Below are positions 45,068 through 55,548 of a stretch of 64,000 bases of DNA, in pieces. A program made the translations under genes and the position numbers. Each line of letters opens with the position of its first letter. Positions within the stretch are counted from its first letter, which is position 1. The stretch is from contig CAJHNH020002690.1 in NCBI GenBank assembly GCA_905116865.2, positions 62,001 through 126,000 on the forward strand. The letters run 5' to 3'. The notes under the pieces were generated by a model. The model had not been told where the DNA came from. It searched no databases and was given only the letters and a program-made list of their open reading frames with translations. This DNA comes from Candidula unifasciata. Taxonomy: Eukaryota > Mollusca > Gastropoda > Stylommatophora > Geomitridae.

Positions 45068-45361
45068 CCAATAATGAAAGGTGCCGGTTTGAATGAGATG
45101 CTCTGCTTCATGGACGACGTTTTCATTTTGGCCATAATAAAATCGGTCTCATTATTTACTTGAGGACAGTCGAGAGCAACTCAGACAGTACAGACTCTGT
45201 AGCTAAAACAGTGATCCCCAGGGTTCACGTAGAATTGAGACTCATGAACTGGATAACTGTATGGGATTGGAGACTAAAGACTCTCATAGCACAAGGCAGA
45301 TAGCTTGACCATTTCACCATATACCTAGCACATACACTCGTCAAGTCAATTAGAAATATGC

Positions 45362-45362
<1 letters not shown>

Positions 45363-45412
<50 letters not shown>
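45363..45412. repeat. poly(T), 50 bases
   Basis: A pure T run; minus-strand poly(A), possibly a retroposon tail. No body recognised. Confidence 0.9.
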
Positions 45413-45413
<1 letters not shown>

Positions 45414-46199
45414 GTTGTTGATCAATTTTCATTCATATTTTTAACAGTAAATTGTTAAAATGTCCCCCAAAATCATATTACCTAAGATATCAGCCTATTA
45501 TGACATGCTTATCATGTTACTTCTTGCTTCGGCTATCAAATAATGGGTATTATATGCATAATATATACAAAACTGTGTTTTCAATTTAGCGAATACTGAA
45601 ACATAAAGGGAGGCAATAACTTAGTCAGACGTCAGGTTCATATCTTGTACCTGACGTAACGAATTGACCAAACCCAACATTTGTTGAATGTTGGATGGGG
45701 GCTACACGACGCTTTTACATTTAGAAGTTTGCCCTTTCTTTTTTAAAGGGAGAAACTCACACCATTATCATAATCGAGGCAAATTGGCTTGCTACCAAAT
45801 TTCGTTCAATCCAATCAAGCCCCGGAATGTTGGAACTCTGAAACTGTTTTCACGACCCCTAAGCAACAACCGCGACCAAAATAATAATGGAATTCAAGAG
45901 CTATAATTACAGATTGAAGTAGCTGTATGTTAGTTTATTCATTTATTCATCTGTATTTGTATTTAATTTCACTACATCACTGCACCCTTTAAAACATGAA
46001 CAATACGTAAACCAATATAAACACTCCCCTCCCCCTCCCCGCCCAACCTACATACAGCCTATGTCGCAAGGCTACACTAACACAAACGCACATTCCTTTA
46101 ACCACTCCCAAAAACAAACACCAAGGGAAATAATATCAACCAACACTGAACACCCCCTCCCCTTTTTTTCCCCATGGTAACACTTTGTGTTTAACACAA

Positions 46200-46325
46200 T
46201 AAATGTTTTCTTTTATCGTCACTTTAATCTTTTCCGGCGAGACCTTTCACCCACATAGTGGCACTCGTGTCATTGGGTGCGGTGCTTATCGCCTGTGTTA
46301 GGTCCTGATGGGGTTTTTGAAGGAA
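46200..46325 (+). repeat. HSR copy 7, partial
   Basis: Keeps AGTGGCACTCGTGTCATTGG, GTGCTTATCGCCTGTGT and AGGTCCTGATGGGGTTT. The left half and hairpin are missing or decayed. Confidence 0.6.
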
Positions 46326-46384
46326 GGCAAATACAGACTGTCCTATGTATTACACCCTCTGCCAATTTGTAAACTGTTTCACAC

Positions 46385-46790
46385 TAAATGTAAAAAAAAT
46401 AAAATAACGGGTGGCCCTAACTTTCATCCTTTTCTCCCCCCCCCCCCCCCGTCCGCTTAGGTTGTCGTGTCCCCTCATTTTCTCTGATGTACATTTACAT
46501 GTCCGTAAAGTCTCCCGTGTGTTTCTCCACTCATGTAAATGAATTGATGCAATATACGGTTTCCTCAATGTAATAATTAATGGAATGCCTTTCAATTGTT
46601 AATCGTGAAATGTTGCGGGTCTCATTTGGAGAACTAAATGTAAATATGACGAGTGGCCCTAATTGTCATCATTCTCTTCCCCGCCCCTGTCCGCTTACGT
46701 GATCGTATCCCCTTTCTTTTTCTGTTAGTTTACATGTTTGTACAGTCCTCTATGTTTTACCCACTCATGTAAATATTTCTGATGGAGTGG
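46385..46790 (+). repeat. about 155-bp repeat units 1 and 2 (family B)
   Basis: Two units (46385-46560 and 46620-46790) share GTGGCCCTAA, a C-rich tract, CTGTCCGCTTA, CGT...CCCC and TTTACATGT...CACTCATGTAAAT. Further units are at 47680-47860, 50580-50730, 50790-50945 and 50970-51110, on both sides of the ORF1-only LINE. Confidence 0.75.
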
Positions 46791-47434
46791 CTGCTGCTTC
46801 GGAGAACTGAGCACGCATGGGTATGCCCAATGTGCAGTGACATTAATTGTGATAACAGAACATAAAATAACATCTTAGTAGGGAGTCGGCAGTACGAAAC
46901 CCAAGTTCAAGGTGTCTCCTTCGTGCCAAAGAACTGCATGGCTGTTGGGTGAACAGTCGTTAACGAGGGCAGGCAGGTCGTTGTAGGGGTGACGCCTGCT
47001 GGTGGATGTAATGTCCTAAGTCCCTTCCCCAGCTAATAATGAGGGTACTGCTGGGGTGACCGTTTATTAACCCTTATATAATTCTTCCGGTCAAAATGGA
47101 CGCTAGGTACGGCCACATTTTTTTTTTTTTTTTTTTTTAAAGCCGTGGCAAATATTTTTCCAGACGGTGGCCGTTGCATTTTTGCTCCATTTGTAGACTG
47201 AGAGGATGTAGTTTCGTCGCCCAGCTTCTGAGTTGAGTGCATGGCGTGACACTGTGAGCTGCGTTTGTTTTTCGTTGGCACAGGAGCGGAGCATGTGTGG
47301 GGTGACCCGTTTGCTATGAAGCTGAAACTAGGATTACCAGATTACCAGATTACCAGATTTCTGATGCCATGTATGTTTTTATCCAAATGCAATATTTAAT
47401 TGACTTGCCTACAACTGTTAAATGTGAAACGCCG

Positions 47435-47620
47435 CGGGTTTTGTCTCCCATTTGGAGCCCTACTCTGGCTCTCGGGCCAGAGGCCGCAGAGTAGCCCGGT
47501 CGTAATGGCTTAAAGCGAAACGCAGTTTCTGGGACCACTCCACGGGTGATCCTCACCCACAGGGTGGCACTTCGGTGTCATCGGGGTTTATCGCCTGTGC
47601 GACGTCCTGGTGGGGTTTCA
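47435..47620 (+). repeat. HSR copy 8
   Basis: TTTGGAGCCCTACTCTGGCT, CGGGCCAGAGGCCGCAGAGT, GATCCTCACCCACAGGGTGG and GCGACGTCCTGGTGGGGTTT. It sits between family B units. Confidence 0.75.
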
Positions 47621-47679
47621 AGGGAAGATGGATACGGACAGTTTCACTACTTGCCAGACCGCGTTACGCTGGCAAATGT

Positions 47680-47860
47680 AAATGTGACGAGTGGCCCTAA
47701 CTGTCATCCCTTTCTCCCCCGCTCCTGTCCGCTCACGTGGTCGTGTCCCTTTCTTTTCTCTGATGTTAGTTTATATGTTCGTAAAGTCCCCTCTGTGTTT
47801 TCCACTCTTATAAACAAATTGATGCAATGTACTTTTTTTCAGAATGCAATATTTTAACAT
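47680..47860 (+). repeat. about 155-bp family B unit 3
   Basis: GACGAGTGGCCCTAACTGTC, CTGTCCGCTCACGTGGTCGT and TATATGTTCGTAAAGTCCCC. It ends 14 bases before the target duplication of the LINE insertion. Confidence 0.75.
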
Positions 47861-48311
47861 GCTACTAAAATGGAAAATTGCAGTTTTAATCAATCACCCA
47901 TCACCATCTAATCCATTCCATCCATCCAAGACAGCCCAGTCGCACACAGCTCTCGCTCGCTCGCTCAAACCGCCCGATCAGCCACGTGTGTCTCTCGTTC
48001 GCTTGCTAACTACCCATTCGTAGCCTGATTATCGATAGCTAGATATTGGTCAGACTTGCTTGATATTCGGCTGAGTTTGACTCGACTACGCTATCGGTTT
48101 TCGTCTGCGTTTAGGTCATTAGCGGCCTGTGAGCACATCATTTGTTGAAGAGCCAGCCATGCCAGCCATTTGTGATTGTCTCGTGAACTGCAGAGAAAAG
48201 CACGCTCGGTGTACTTTTCAGTTCACTTAACGAGCCTTGCCAGACTCTGCAGGAATCGAGCTTTCGACAGCTGCCTCAAAAGTACCGCTTTGCCAGCCCG
48301 ATCAAACAACT

Positions 48312-48998
48312 ATGGCCTGTGGCAAAAACAACCAGAGGAAGCAGCAACCAAGCCGCAGCACCGCACCCAACGTGAAACCGACCTCACCAGAGAAGATGAT
48401 GCCTACTCTTGAGGACCCAGTCGACGCGCAAGCACCGGCTGAAGTTGTCTCTAGCCAGGAGTCAGTCGCACCGACCCAGACGCCTCCAATTCCAGACGCA
48501 ACCCCGGTGGAGGCTAAGTCACCCATCAAGACACCAAACAAAGAAGCCGCAACTGTCGTGAACCGGATAGAAAGTAGCAGTCAACCGCACAAGAAGCAGC
48601 AGTCTGGTAGCTACACACCGGACATCACGCAGTGTTCGCGCTGTAACTGGGCGTGGCATACCGCCGCGACCTGCCGCAGCAGCCCAGTTTGCCGGTACTG
48701 CGCCGGCCCACATGATTTTAAGGAATGCGGCATTGCTAAAATGGATACGGACTTCAAGAAGCCTAATACCAACCGAAAGTGCTCGAACTGCTCAGGGAGC
48801 CACAGCGCCAGGTACCAGGGATGCCCGTACTTAAAGGACATCAAGAGGGCCAAGATGTACACCACCACCAGGACCGCGTATAACCCAGAGTATCGACGCA
48901 GAGCTGAGCAGCCCAGTCGAATCCCACACGATCAGCAAGGAAGTTCTGCTGCTAAAGGAGGAAATCCAGAACCTCAAGAAAGAGAACACAATAATTAG
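48312..48998 (+). CDS. LINE ORF1, N-terminal part: triple CCHC zinc-knuckle protein
   Basis: A frame of 228 residues. The ATG at 48312 has A at -3 and G at +4; an in-frame upstream ATG at 48237 is less likely. Residues 1-100 are Pro/Thr/Ser-rich and probably disordered. Three zinc knuckles then follow: CX2CX4HX4C (CSRC...H...C), CX2CX3HX4C (CRYC...H...C) and CX2CX3HX6C (CSNC...H...C, ending YQGCPYLKD). This exact trio is typical of ORF1 nucleocapsid-like proteins of jockey/I-clade LINEs, which bind element RNA. The frame ends at 48998 while the coiled-coil part continues in the +1 frame. Confidence 0.85.
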   Translation: MACGKNNQRKQQPSRSTAPNVKPTSPEKMMPTLEDPVDAQAPAEVVSSQESVAPTQTPPIPDATPVEAKSPIKTPNKEAATVVNRIESSSQPHKKQQSGSYTPDITQCSRCNWAWHTAATCRSSPVCRYCAGPHDFKECGIAKMDTDFKKPNTNRKCSNCSGSHSARYQGCPYLKDIKRAKMYTTTRTAYNPEYRRRAEQPSRIPHDQQGSSAAKGGNPEPQEREHNN

Positions 48999-49683
48999 GA
49001 AGCAAAGGGACCAAGAACGGGACGACATGACCCACCTGAGAGGAATTCTGCAGTCATCCCTCGAAACACAGAGAAGACTGGAAAAAGAGAATGTCGAGAT
49101 GATGGCGTTCAAGACCGAACTCATGGCGATGCTGACAGAACTCAAGAAAATGAAAGAAGCAGGCGCCGCAGCCGCCAAAAAACTGCACGAAGATCAAACA
49201 AAATTAAAATTCGAAGTCACCACCATCAAGAACGAACTGATAGCAGGCAAAGCAGAGCTAACAAAGACTAAGGAAGAATGCACCAAACTGAGCGCCGCAC
49301 TACAAGCCACCAACAAAGTGATGGACGCCAGAGAAAATGCAAAGAAAGAAGCAGAAAGGAAAAGGCAATCCGTCGAAAACCACCAGAAAACAAAACAAAC
49401 TGCCACCCTGGAAGATGAAAAGAATGTGCAGGGAGAGGAAGACCAGACCCAATCAGATGAAAGCCAAGAAGCACAGTCTGCGGAAACAACACGCACCACG
49501 AACCAAAGCAGCTCCACAGTAGCCATCCCGACCGCAGAGGAGACCACATTATGTTTAGAAACACAAGGAATTGTAATCCCCAAGGACATAAGTGAGGATG
49601 GCCTAAGAAAGATGGTAGAAATCATCAACGAACAAGCTCTTCCGCACAAGTTCATATTTGAGAAAGGCCACTACCGTATCTAG
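48835..49683 (+). CDS. LINE ORF1, C-terminal part in +1 frame: coiled coil
   Basis: The +1 frame is open from 48835 (after TAA 48832-48834), overlaps the first frame by 164 bases and has its first Met at 49027. Coiled-coil heptads already start upstream of that Met (SKEVLLLKEEIQNLKKENTI, about 48930-48990), so this part was translated as a continuation of the zinc-knuckle protein. That implies either a frameshift mutation or frameshifting during translation. The coiled coil runs to about 49370. An acidic Q/E/T-rich linker and a small C-terminal fold (DISEDGLRKMVEIINEQALP...) follow. Stop is TAG at 49681-49683. Confidence 0.75.
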   Translation, partial: RTSRGPRCTPPPGPRITQSIDAELSSPVESHTISKEVLLLKEEIQNLKKENTIIRKQRDQERDDMTHLRGILQSSLETQRRLEKENVEMMAFKTELMAMLTELKKMKEAGAAAAKKLHEDQTKLKFEVTTIKNELIAGKAELTKTKEECTKLSAALQATNKVMDARENAKKEAERKRQSVENHQKTKQTATLEDEKNVQGEEDQTQSDESQEAQSAETTRTTNQSSSTVAIPTAEETTLCLETQGIVIPKDISEDGLRKMVEIINEQALPHKFIFEKGHYRI

Positions 49684-49860
49684 TTTGACCGAGAGATGTT
49701 TGCAAACGGTACACTCAAATCCAAGGCTAAAAGCAGAGCCCACGTTGAAAAATTGGAAAGGTACTGGCAACAGGTGACTGATGCATATGATCAGATAAAA
49801 ACCACAAAAAGGAAACAATGCTTGTTGCAGGAAACACCGAACAGACGACGCAAATATTAA
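49684..49860 (+). other. open continuation of ORF1 past a TAG
   Basis: After the TAG the same frame stays open for 58 codons (FDREMFANGTLKSKAKSRAH, VEKLERYWQQVTDAYDQIK) to TAA at 49858-49860. The text looks coding, so TAG may be a nonsense change or a readthrough site. Confidence 0.5.
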
Positions 49861-50069
49861 GACAGACACACCGCTCAAAACCAACCCTGCAGACGAACCC
49901 GAACTCAGAAACAAGAAGCCATCAGCCAACCAGAACTGACCAAGCCGCCATGACACCGGCCAAACCCAGCTCACCGGACCGGAAAGCCCACTTGCGAAAA
50001 AACAGCCAGGCAGAATTGAGCGACAGCCAGATCAACTCCCGCCCACCCCCACACAGGCCATGCCCGGCA

Positions 50070-50100
50070 AACTCTACTAGTCCTTCTCAGGACTAGTAAA
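50070..50100 (+). promoter_or_regulatory. hairpin in the LINE 3' region
   Basis: CTAGTCCTtctcAGGACTAG forms an 8-bp perfect stem with a 4-base loop, in the untranslated 3' part of the element. It may serve recognition by the partner LINE's reverse transcriptase; this is inference. Confidence 0.45.
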
Positions 50101-50334
50101 TCGTCCATCCCCAACCCAAGCTAATGTTGCAAAACAGCAAGGAAACCCATAGGAAGACGTGAAACATCGTCGCACCGAAATCAAGAAAGTAAAACCGCAG
50201 AAAACACCAGGACGCAAATAAAACTAAGCCCCAGTGGCAGGTTGAAGTCGTCCACAACTTTTTTTTTTTTTTTGGATTTTCAATGCAATGCAATGCAAAA
50301 TTGCAGTTATAAATGTAAACATGTGACCAAACTA

Positions 50335-50548
50335 CTGACTGACTTTCTACCCCACTAGGACATCACACATAAACACCCGATGACACAAAGTGCCACCATG
50401 CGGATGTGGATCACCGTGGAGAGGTCCCAGAAACCGCGTTCAGACAATTGGCCATATTGATTGCCTGCCTATATTGCGGCCCCTGGCAAAAGCCAGAGTG
50501 GGGCTTCAAATAAGAACAATTTACGTCCTGAAAAAGACGTAAGTAAGT
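50335..50548 (-). repeat. HSR copy 9
   Basis: CTGACTGACTTTCTACCCCA, GGACATCACACATAAACACC and GGCAAAAGCCAGAGTGGGGC, ending in the hairpin TTTACGTCctgaaaaaGACGTAA. Confidence 0.85.
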
Positions 50549-50579
50549 GTCAAACTACGTAAAAATTCTACAATATTGT

Positions 50580-51115
50580 ATATAAGAATGAGTGGCCCTG
50601 TCTGTCCCTTATTTTTTCTCTCCTCTCCCCCACTCCCCGCCCCTGTCCGCCTGCTACGTTTTTGTACCCCTTCCTCCTTCTGATTTAAGCTCAAATATCC
50701 GCAAACTCCCTCCTCTGGTGTTTGTAAATGTTCAAACCCGAAATCTGTATAGACGTCCCCACAATATTTGATGCGAGCCGAAAGGCAACGCAGAAAGAAT
50801 GGGTGGCCCCGTCTATTCCTTCCTGTGCTTCTTTCCCCTGTTTCGCTGTACGTGGTTGTACCCCTTCCCTTTCTCTGGTCTTTGTTTGTACGTTCGTAAA
50901 GTCCTTCATGTATTTCTCAATGGAATGTACATAATTGATCAAATGCCAATTTGTTCAACCTTCACAACAATGTTAAAATAATGAGTGCCCCCCCCCCCCC
51001 CTTGTCCTTTCTTCTCCTGCCCTGTCCGCCTCTATGTTTTCGTTTCCCCTCTGTCTTCTGTGGTGTATATAAACATATATATTTATAACATGCAAACATT
51101 ACCATCGAAATGTAC
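50580..51115 (+). repeat. family B units 4-6
   Basis: Three units of about 155 bp (50580-50730, 50790-50945, 50970-51110), each with AATGAGTGGCC or close, a C-rich tract, CTGTCCGCC...TACGTTTTTGT, and a TTTGT...GTAAA end. The third has a run of 14 C (50987-51000). Confidence 0.75.
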
Positions 51116-51569
51116 CGTTTCCGCTGACAGACCCAACAGCCCCAGCTCTCCTCAAACCGCCCAGTCCTTTCTGCCTCCCACTGTCTCTACTCTCTGTTTA
51201 AATGTTAGTGAGAAACGGTACAAACCATCATCATTTTCTTCATATCACTTTATTGATTTTGCTTCTGTTCCACACGAGATTTGTACAAATATGTTTCAAC
51301 AATAAACACCTTAAAAAAAAAGCTGTATGTTATAAACATACCTTACATTGTAGTTGTAAAATATCATATATGCAGATTTACGAGCCAGTTTTTCATAATC
51401 CAAAAGTCCCTAATGTGACACAGGATTTCCAACACCAATGATTTGTTCCAGAAAGGTTCTACAAGTAATCCCATGACATTGATAGTGTAATACAGCTTTT
51501 CCTACACCAAAAACAAGTCATAGACTTTTTGGTGCTGATAAAAATGAATTAGTTTAGTTATTTTTGTCA

Positions 51570-51775
51570 TTCCCATGGGGGATGCAATTTTTCGTCATCT
51601 AAAGCCCCACACTAGCTTTTGCCGGATGCCCTGAATATAGCTGAGCCAGAATTGTGGCCATAACGGGTGAAAGGGGTTTCTAGGAGCTCTCCACGGGTGA
51701 TCCTCATCCACATGGTGGCACTTTGTGACACCTGGTGTTTATCGCTTGTGTGATGTCCTGGTGGGGTACAACAAG
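51570..51775 (+). repeat. HSR copy 10
   Basis: Hairpin TCCCatgGGGGA next to GATGCAATTTTTCGTCATCT, then CTTTTGCCGGATGCCCTG, CCACGGGTGATCCTCATCCA and GTGATGTCCTGGTGGGGTAC. Confidence 0.85.
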
Positions 51776-52339
51776 AAAGGAGCAGTAAATATGAGATTAA
51801 TCAGTCTTGATTATTTATGGCAGGCACATTAACTGCGCTTTTCAAAAGAAAATAACTTTTGTTTATATTATTGGGGTAGGGAATATGAGATATATACTCT
51901 GCGAAACATACGATGACGTCAAAAACTGTGCTACTGACTATGAGACACTAGACAGTAAGTGTTCATTCGTTGAAATAGTGAAAACATACACATATAACAG
52001 TGAGGAACTATTGCTAACTTGTGTTGGTGGTGAGCAGGGGAGGCAAACACATTCGGTGGACACAGTAACAAGGGAAACTACATAATCTATGTCTTGAAAA
52101 TGATCAGCGGTGAAGATATTGTTTGTGATAAATGAATGTGTCATTATACATGCATCAATTCCTTGAAGCCAACCGCACGAATGAGGCTAGAAAATCTGCT
52201 TGCAATTCAGTTAAATCACGTTGTTTGTGGTATGCATACTTCAATTTGATAGACAGCATCGAAACACATATTTATTGCAATAATCGAGCAAACATGTCTG
52301 ACAGTTTAGAGTTTATGGCATTCTATACAACCCCGTCCC

Positions 52340-53550
52340 TTCCAGGACGAAATTTTTTGTTATTTGATGCCCCACCCTGGCTTTTGCCAGGGGCCGCAAT
52401 ATAGGCAGGCCATAAATATGGCCAATTGTCTGAACGCGGTTTCTGGGACCTCTCCACGGCGATCCTCATCCGCATGGTGGCACTTTGTGTCATCGGGTGT
52501 TTATCGCTTGTGTGATGTCCTAGTGGGGTAGAAAGTCAGTCAGTCAGTTTATGGCGTTTACTTCCCCCACATAATAAAAAAAAAAAACAGTTTCGTCCTT
52601 TTTAGGACGAAATTTTTTGTTATTTGAAGCCCCACCCTGGTTTTTACCAGGGGCCGCAATATAGGCAGGCCATACATATGGCCAAATGTCTGAACGTGGT
52701 TTCTGGGACCTCTCCACGGCGATCCTCATCCATATGGTGGCACTTTGTGTCATCGGGTGTTTGTCGCTTGTGTGATGTCCTGGTGGGGTAGAAAGTCAGT
52801 CAGTCAGTTTATGGCAGTAATATCGAAGTCCAATTTCGTCCTTTTCAGGACGAAATTTTTTTTTTCATTTGAAGCCCTACTCTGGCTTTTGCCAGGGGCC
52901 GCAATATAGGCAGGCCATACATATGGATAATGTCTGAACGCGGTTTCTGGGACCTCTCCACGGCGATCCTCATCCGCATGGTGGCACTTTGTGTCATCGG
53001 GTGTTTATCGCTTGTGTGATGTCCTGGTGGGTTAGAAAGTCAGTTAGTCAGTCAGTTTATGGCAGTTCACCGTTACCACTTAATTTCGTCCTTTTTAGGA
53101 CGAAATTTTTTGTTATTTGAAGCCCCACCCGGGCTTTTGCCAGGGGCCGCAATATAGGCAGGCCATAAATATGGCCAAATGTCTGAACGCGGTTTCTGGG
53201 ACCTCTCCACGGCGATCATCATCCACATGGTGGCACTTTGTGTCATCGGGTGTTTATCGCTTGTGTGATGTCCTGGTGGGGTAGAAAGTCAGTCAGTCAG
53301 TTTATGGCAGGTAATTATATGCAATTTCGTCCTTTTCAGGACGAAATTTTTTGTCATTTGAAGCCCTACTCTGGCTTTTGCCAGGGGCCGCAATATAGGC
53401 AGGCCATATATATGGCCAAATGTCTGAACGCAGTTTCTGGGACCTCTCCACGGCGATCCTCATCCACATGGTGGCACTTTGTGTCATCGGGTGTGTATCG
53501 CTTGTGTGATGTCCTGGTGGGGTAGAAATTCAGTTCAGTTTATGGCAGGT
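52340..53550 (+). repeat. head-to-tail cluster of five HSR copies
   Basis: Copies end near 52555, 52815, 53062, 53307 and 53547 (spacing about 241-261 bp). Four open with TTTCGTCCttttnAGGACGAAA (the first with CCCGTCCcttccAGGACGAAA), carry GGCCATAAATATGGCC-type and CCCTGGCttttGCCAGGG palindromes, and end GGTAGAAAGTCAGTCAGTCA then GTTTATGGCA. The word TTTATGGC also precedes the first copy (52314-52321). Linkers of 10-40 bp between copies are unrelated to each other. Open frames across copies are not genes. Confidence 0.9.
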
Positions 53551-53584
53551 ACAAATTAATACACCGTTTAATTGTAATTAAAAA

Positions 53585-53775
53585 AGTAAGTAAAGAACCC
53601 CTTTCTAAGTCTTTACGCATATAGGGATAGATCTATATTTTAATAGACTAATCGGCACAAGATGGATGATGTGGTCAGCATCACGCTGGCCGCCTTTACT
53701 TCCCGGGGACTGCACCCGGTACCCACTCAAGGCTGGGTCGACATGGGAGCCAAGGTCATTTTTGAAAAATTGTAA
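53585..53775 (-). repeat. SINE body
   Basis: AATAGACTAATCGGCACAAG, GATGATGTGGTCAGCATCAC, CACCCGGTACCCACTCAAGG and CTGGGTCGACATGGGAGCCA. Same family as 61125-61400. Confidence 0.7.
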
Positions 53776-53789
53776 ATAGTTACATAAGA

Positions 53790-54206
53790 ATAAACTCACA
53801 GGGAGCAAGTACAGCGGGGATCTACAGTCATCAGTAGAAATTATCCTCTTTCGACACACGTTTCGGCCCACGATTCCTAAACGTATTCGGAGGTGAGCCC
53901 ACCTGAGTTCATGAAGCTCAGGGCTGCTTCCCCGCCGCACAGAATTACCGGATGGTGTTATTATTCCGGCCAGAGACAAGACGACTTAGTGGTTTCGAAG
54001 GAGGTACTGTGAGATAAGAAGCCGCCACGGCAGCTTAATTAGAACAGTCAGCGTGCCTGGACGACCGAGCGACAAGCTTATTTTGGTTTACCGGACACAT
54101 GTTGGACTTTTATTAGCAGTTGGCAGAGGAACACTGGCAGACAATTCGTACACGATGGACTTTCAAAGGGATAAGAAACTCTTTTCCACTAGATACCCGG
54201 ACCAGC
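53790..54206 (-). other. presumed 3' trailer of the R2-type element
   Basis: A GC-rich region directly after the endonuclease fragment's stop (minus strand). No coding. The end of the element was not located. Confidence 0.35.
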
Positions 54207-54880
54207 TCACCGAGGCCCGTCCCCTACGTTGTTGCGCTGCGTCCAAAGCCAGCTAGATGCCCTTTCGGCCACCTCTCCCAGTTTTTTGAGTGCTCGTTTC
54301 CGTTCATTACCGCGCAATCCTAATTCTTTCACCACATTGTAGAGCGAAGTGGAAACGAGGCCTCTCGCTCCCACTTCGACGGCAAATACCCTTACTGTGT
54401 AAGCCTCGTTTCTCCTCAAACCGGCTGCTAAATCACTGTACTTTTCGAGCTTGTACAAATGATTCTCCTCCATACGCGACTCAAACGGGACCGCCAACTC
54501 AATCAGGATGAGTTGCCGTTTTTGCGCAGAATGGAGAACGATGTCCGGTCGCAGGCCGGTTTTACGGATCAACTCGGGATACCGTTCATGGCCTGGCAGA
54601 TCAACCGCCAGTAACCAGTCCCTCGCAGAGTCTAGTACAGATGGAGCGAATGCGTTTTTGTTGACCTTACCAATTGGAACCTGCCCAGCCTTGAGGAAAC
54701 GAATGGGGGCGATACTAGAACTGGCTCTGGCGTTAGCCCTCATTCTAGCCTGGTCGACAACGGCTGCTAACTCCTTTAGCACCTTGTTGTGGCGCCAGGT
54801 ATATCGGCCTTGACCTAGGGCTTTCCTGCACGCGGACAGGACGTGCTCAAGAGTTTGTATCTCACATAGGAAAAGCTGTA
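54207..54880 (-). pseudogene. R2-type LINE: zinc motif and restriction-like endonuclease domain
   Basis: The minus strand reads LCEIQTLEHVLSACRKALGQ then GRYTWRHNKVLKELAAVV. This is the C...H...C plus GRYxWRHN linker that precedes the endonuclease in R2/NeSL-like elements. A long open part follows (stop at 54207) with GLRPDIVLHSAQKRQLILIE, L and AVPFE. RPD-x13-E fits the PD-(D/E)xK core of these site-specific nucleases, followed by a KLEKYSDLAAGLRR helix. The catalytic core region looks undamaged, but reverse transcriptase is absent, so it is a 5'-truncated copy. In intact elements this domain nicks the DNA target for reverse transcription. Confidence 0.8.
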
Positions 54881-55236
54881 TTCATTGTTATCTAGGTGAA
54901 GATAATGGTTGACGACTCTTTGATCTCAGAAGACATTGAGATATGTTCTGCCGTCTTTACACAAATATGTCAAGTGAAATGTTTGAATTACTAGTTGTTT
55001 CTTACATGTTTTGGACAAATGTTTACTTCTACTGAAAAACAGTATGCTCAGGATTACCTGTACGGAAGGTACACAGTCAATGCAGGGGCCCGGAGACAAA
55101 GAGAAATTGGAGGTGCCCCATTTTCTACAAGCCATAATAATCTAGCCCCTCTTCTAACGTCGTTTCATATTATCAAAATACCTTGACATGATATGCCTTG
55201 TCATGTATAAATTCACCACCCAAAGGCGCAGATCCA

Positions 55237-55261
55237 GCCAGTCTCTCTCTCTCTCTCTCTG
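55237..55261. repeat. short (CT)n
   Basis: About 11 CT units. Confidence 0.85.
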
Positions 55262-55500
55262 TCGATCCCCTACCACGACGGCGTAGGCTCATCACCCGTG
55301 ACCTTCCAAATGAAGCTTGTCACTCTAATATACAATTATTACAAATGTAACTTGCACTGCTTGTAGTCACTGTACTAACCATGAATCCAGACAATAACAT
55401 TACATTTTCTTTCAACAGGCGCATTTAATGTGTCGGCAATAAATAAACGTTAAAGAGAAGCAAGACCGATTTATCTCGTATTTATTAGCACCATATGTAT

Positions 55501-55502
<2 letters not shown>

Positions 55503-55548
<46 letters not shown>
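55503..55548. repeat. poly(T), about 46 bases
   Basis: A pure T run. Possibly the tail of a minus-strand retroposon; none recognised beside it. Confidence 0.9.

Larger units (their letters stand above)
47874..50308 (+). mobile_element. ORF1-only non-LTR retrotransposon with 12-bp target duplication
   Basis: Identical 12-mers AAAATTGCAGTT at 47874-47885 and 50297-50308 bound a 2411-bp insertion. It has a 5' leader of about 426 bp, an ORF1 region (48312-49683, zinc knuckles then coiled coil), a short trailing region, a T run at 50261-50275 and a (CAATG)n 3' end. No endonuclease or reverse transcriptase is present. The CCHC pattern places ORF1 with jockey/I-type LINEs. A complete structure with intact duplication argues for mobilisation as a non-autonomous unit, in the manner of mammalian HAL1 elements, rather than later deletion. 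Confidence 0.8.

Noticed and set aside
52340..53550. CRISPR-like layout (regular repeats with unique linkers)
   Set aside because: The genome is eukaryotic, the repeats are about 220 bp, linkers vary in length, and the same element is dispersed elsewhere singly.
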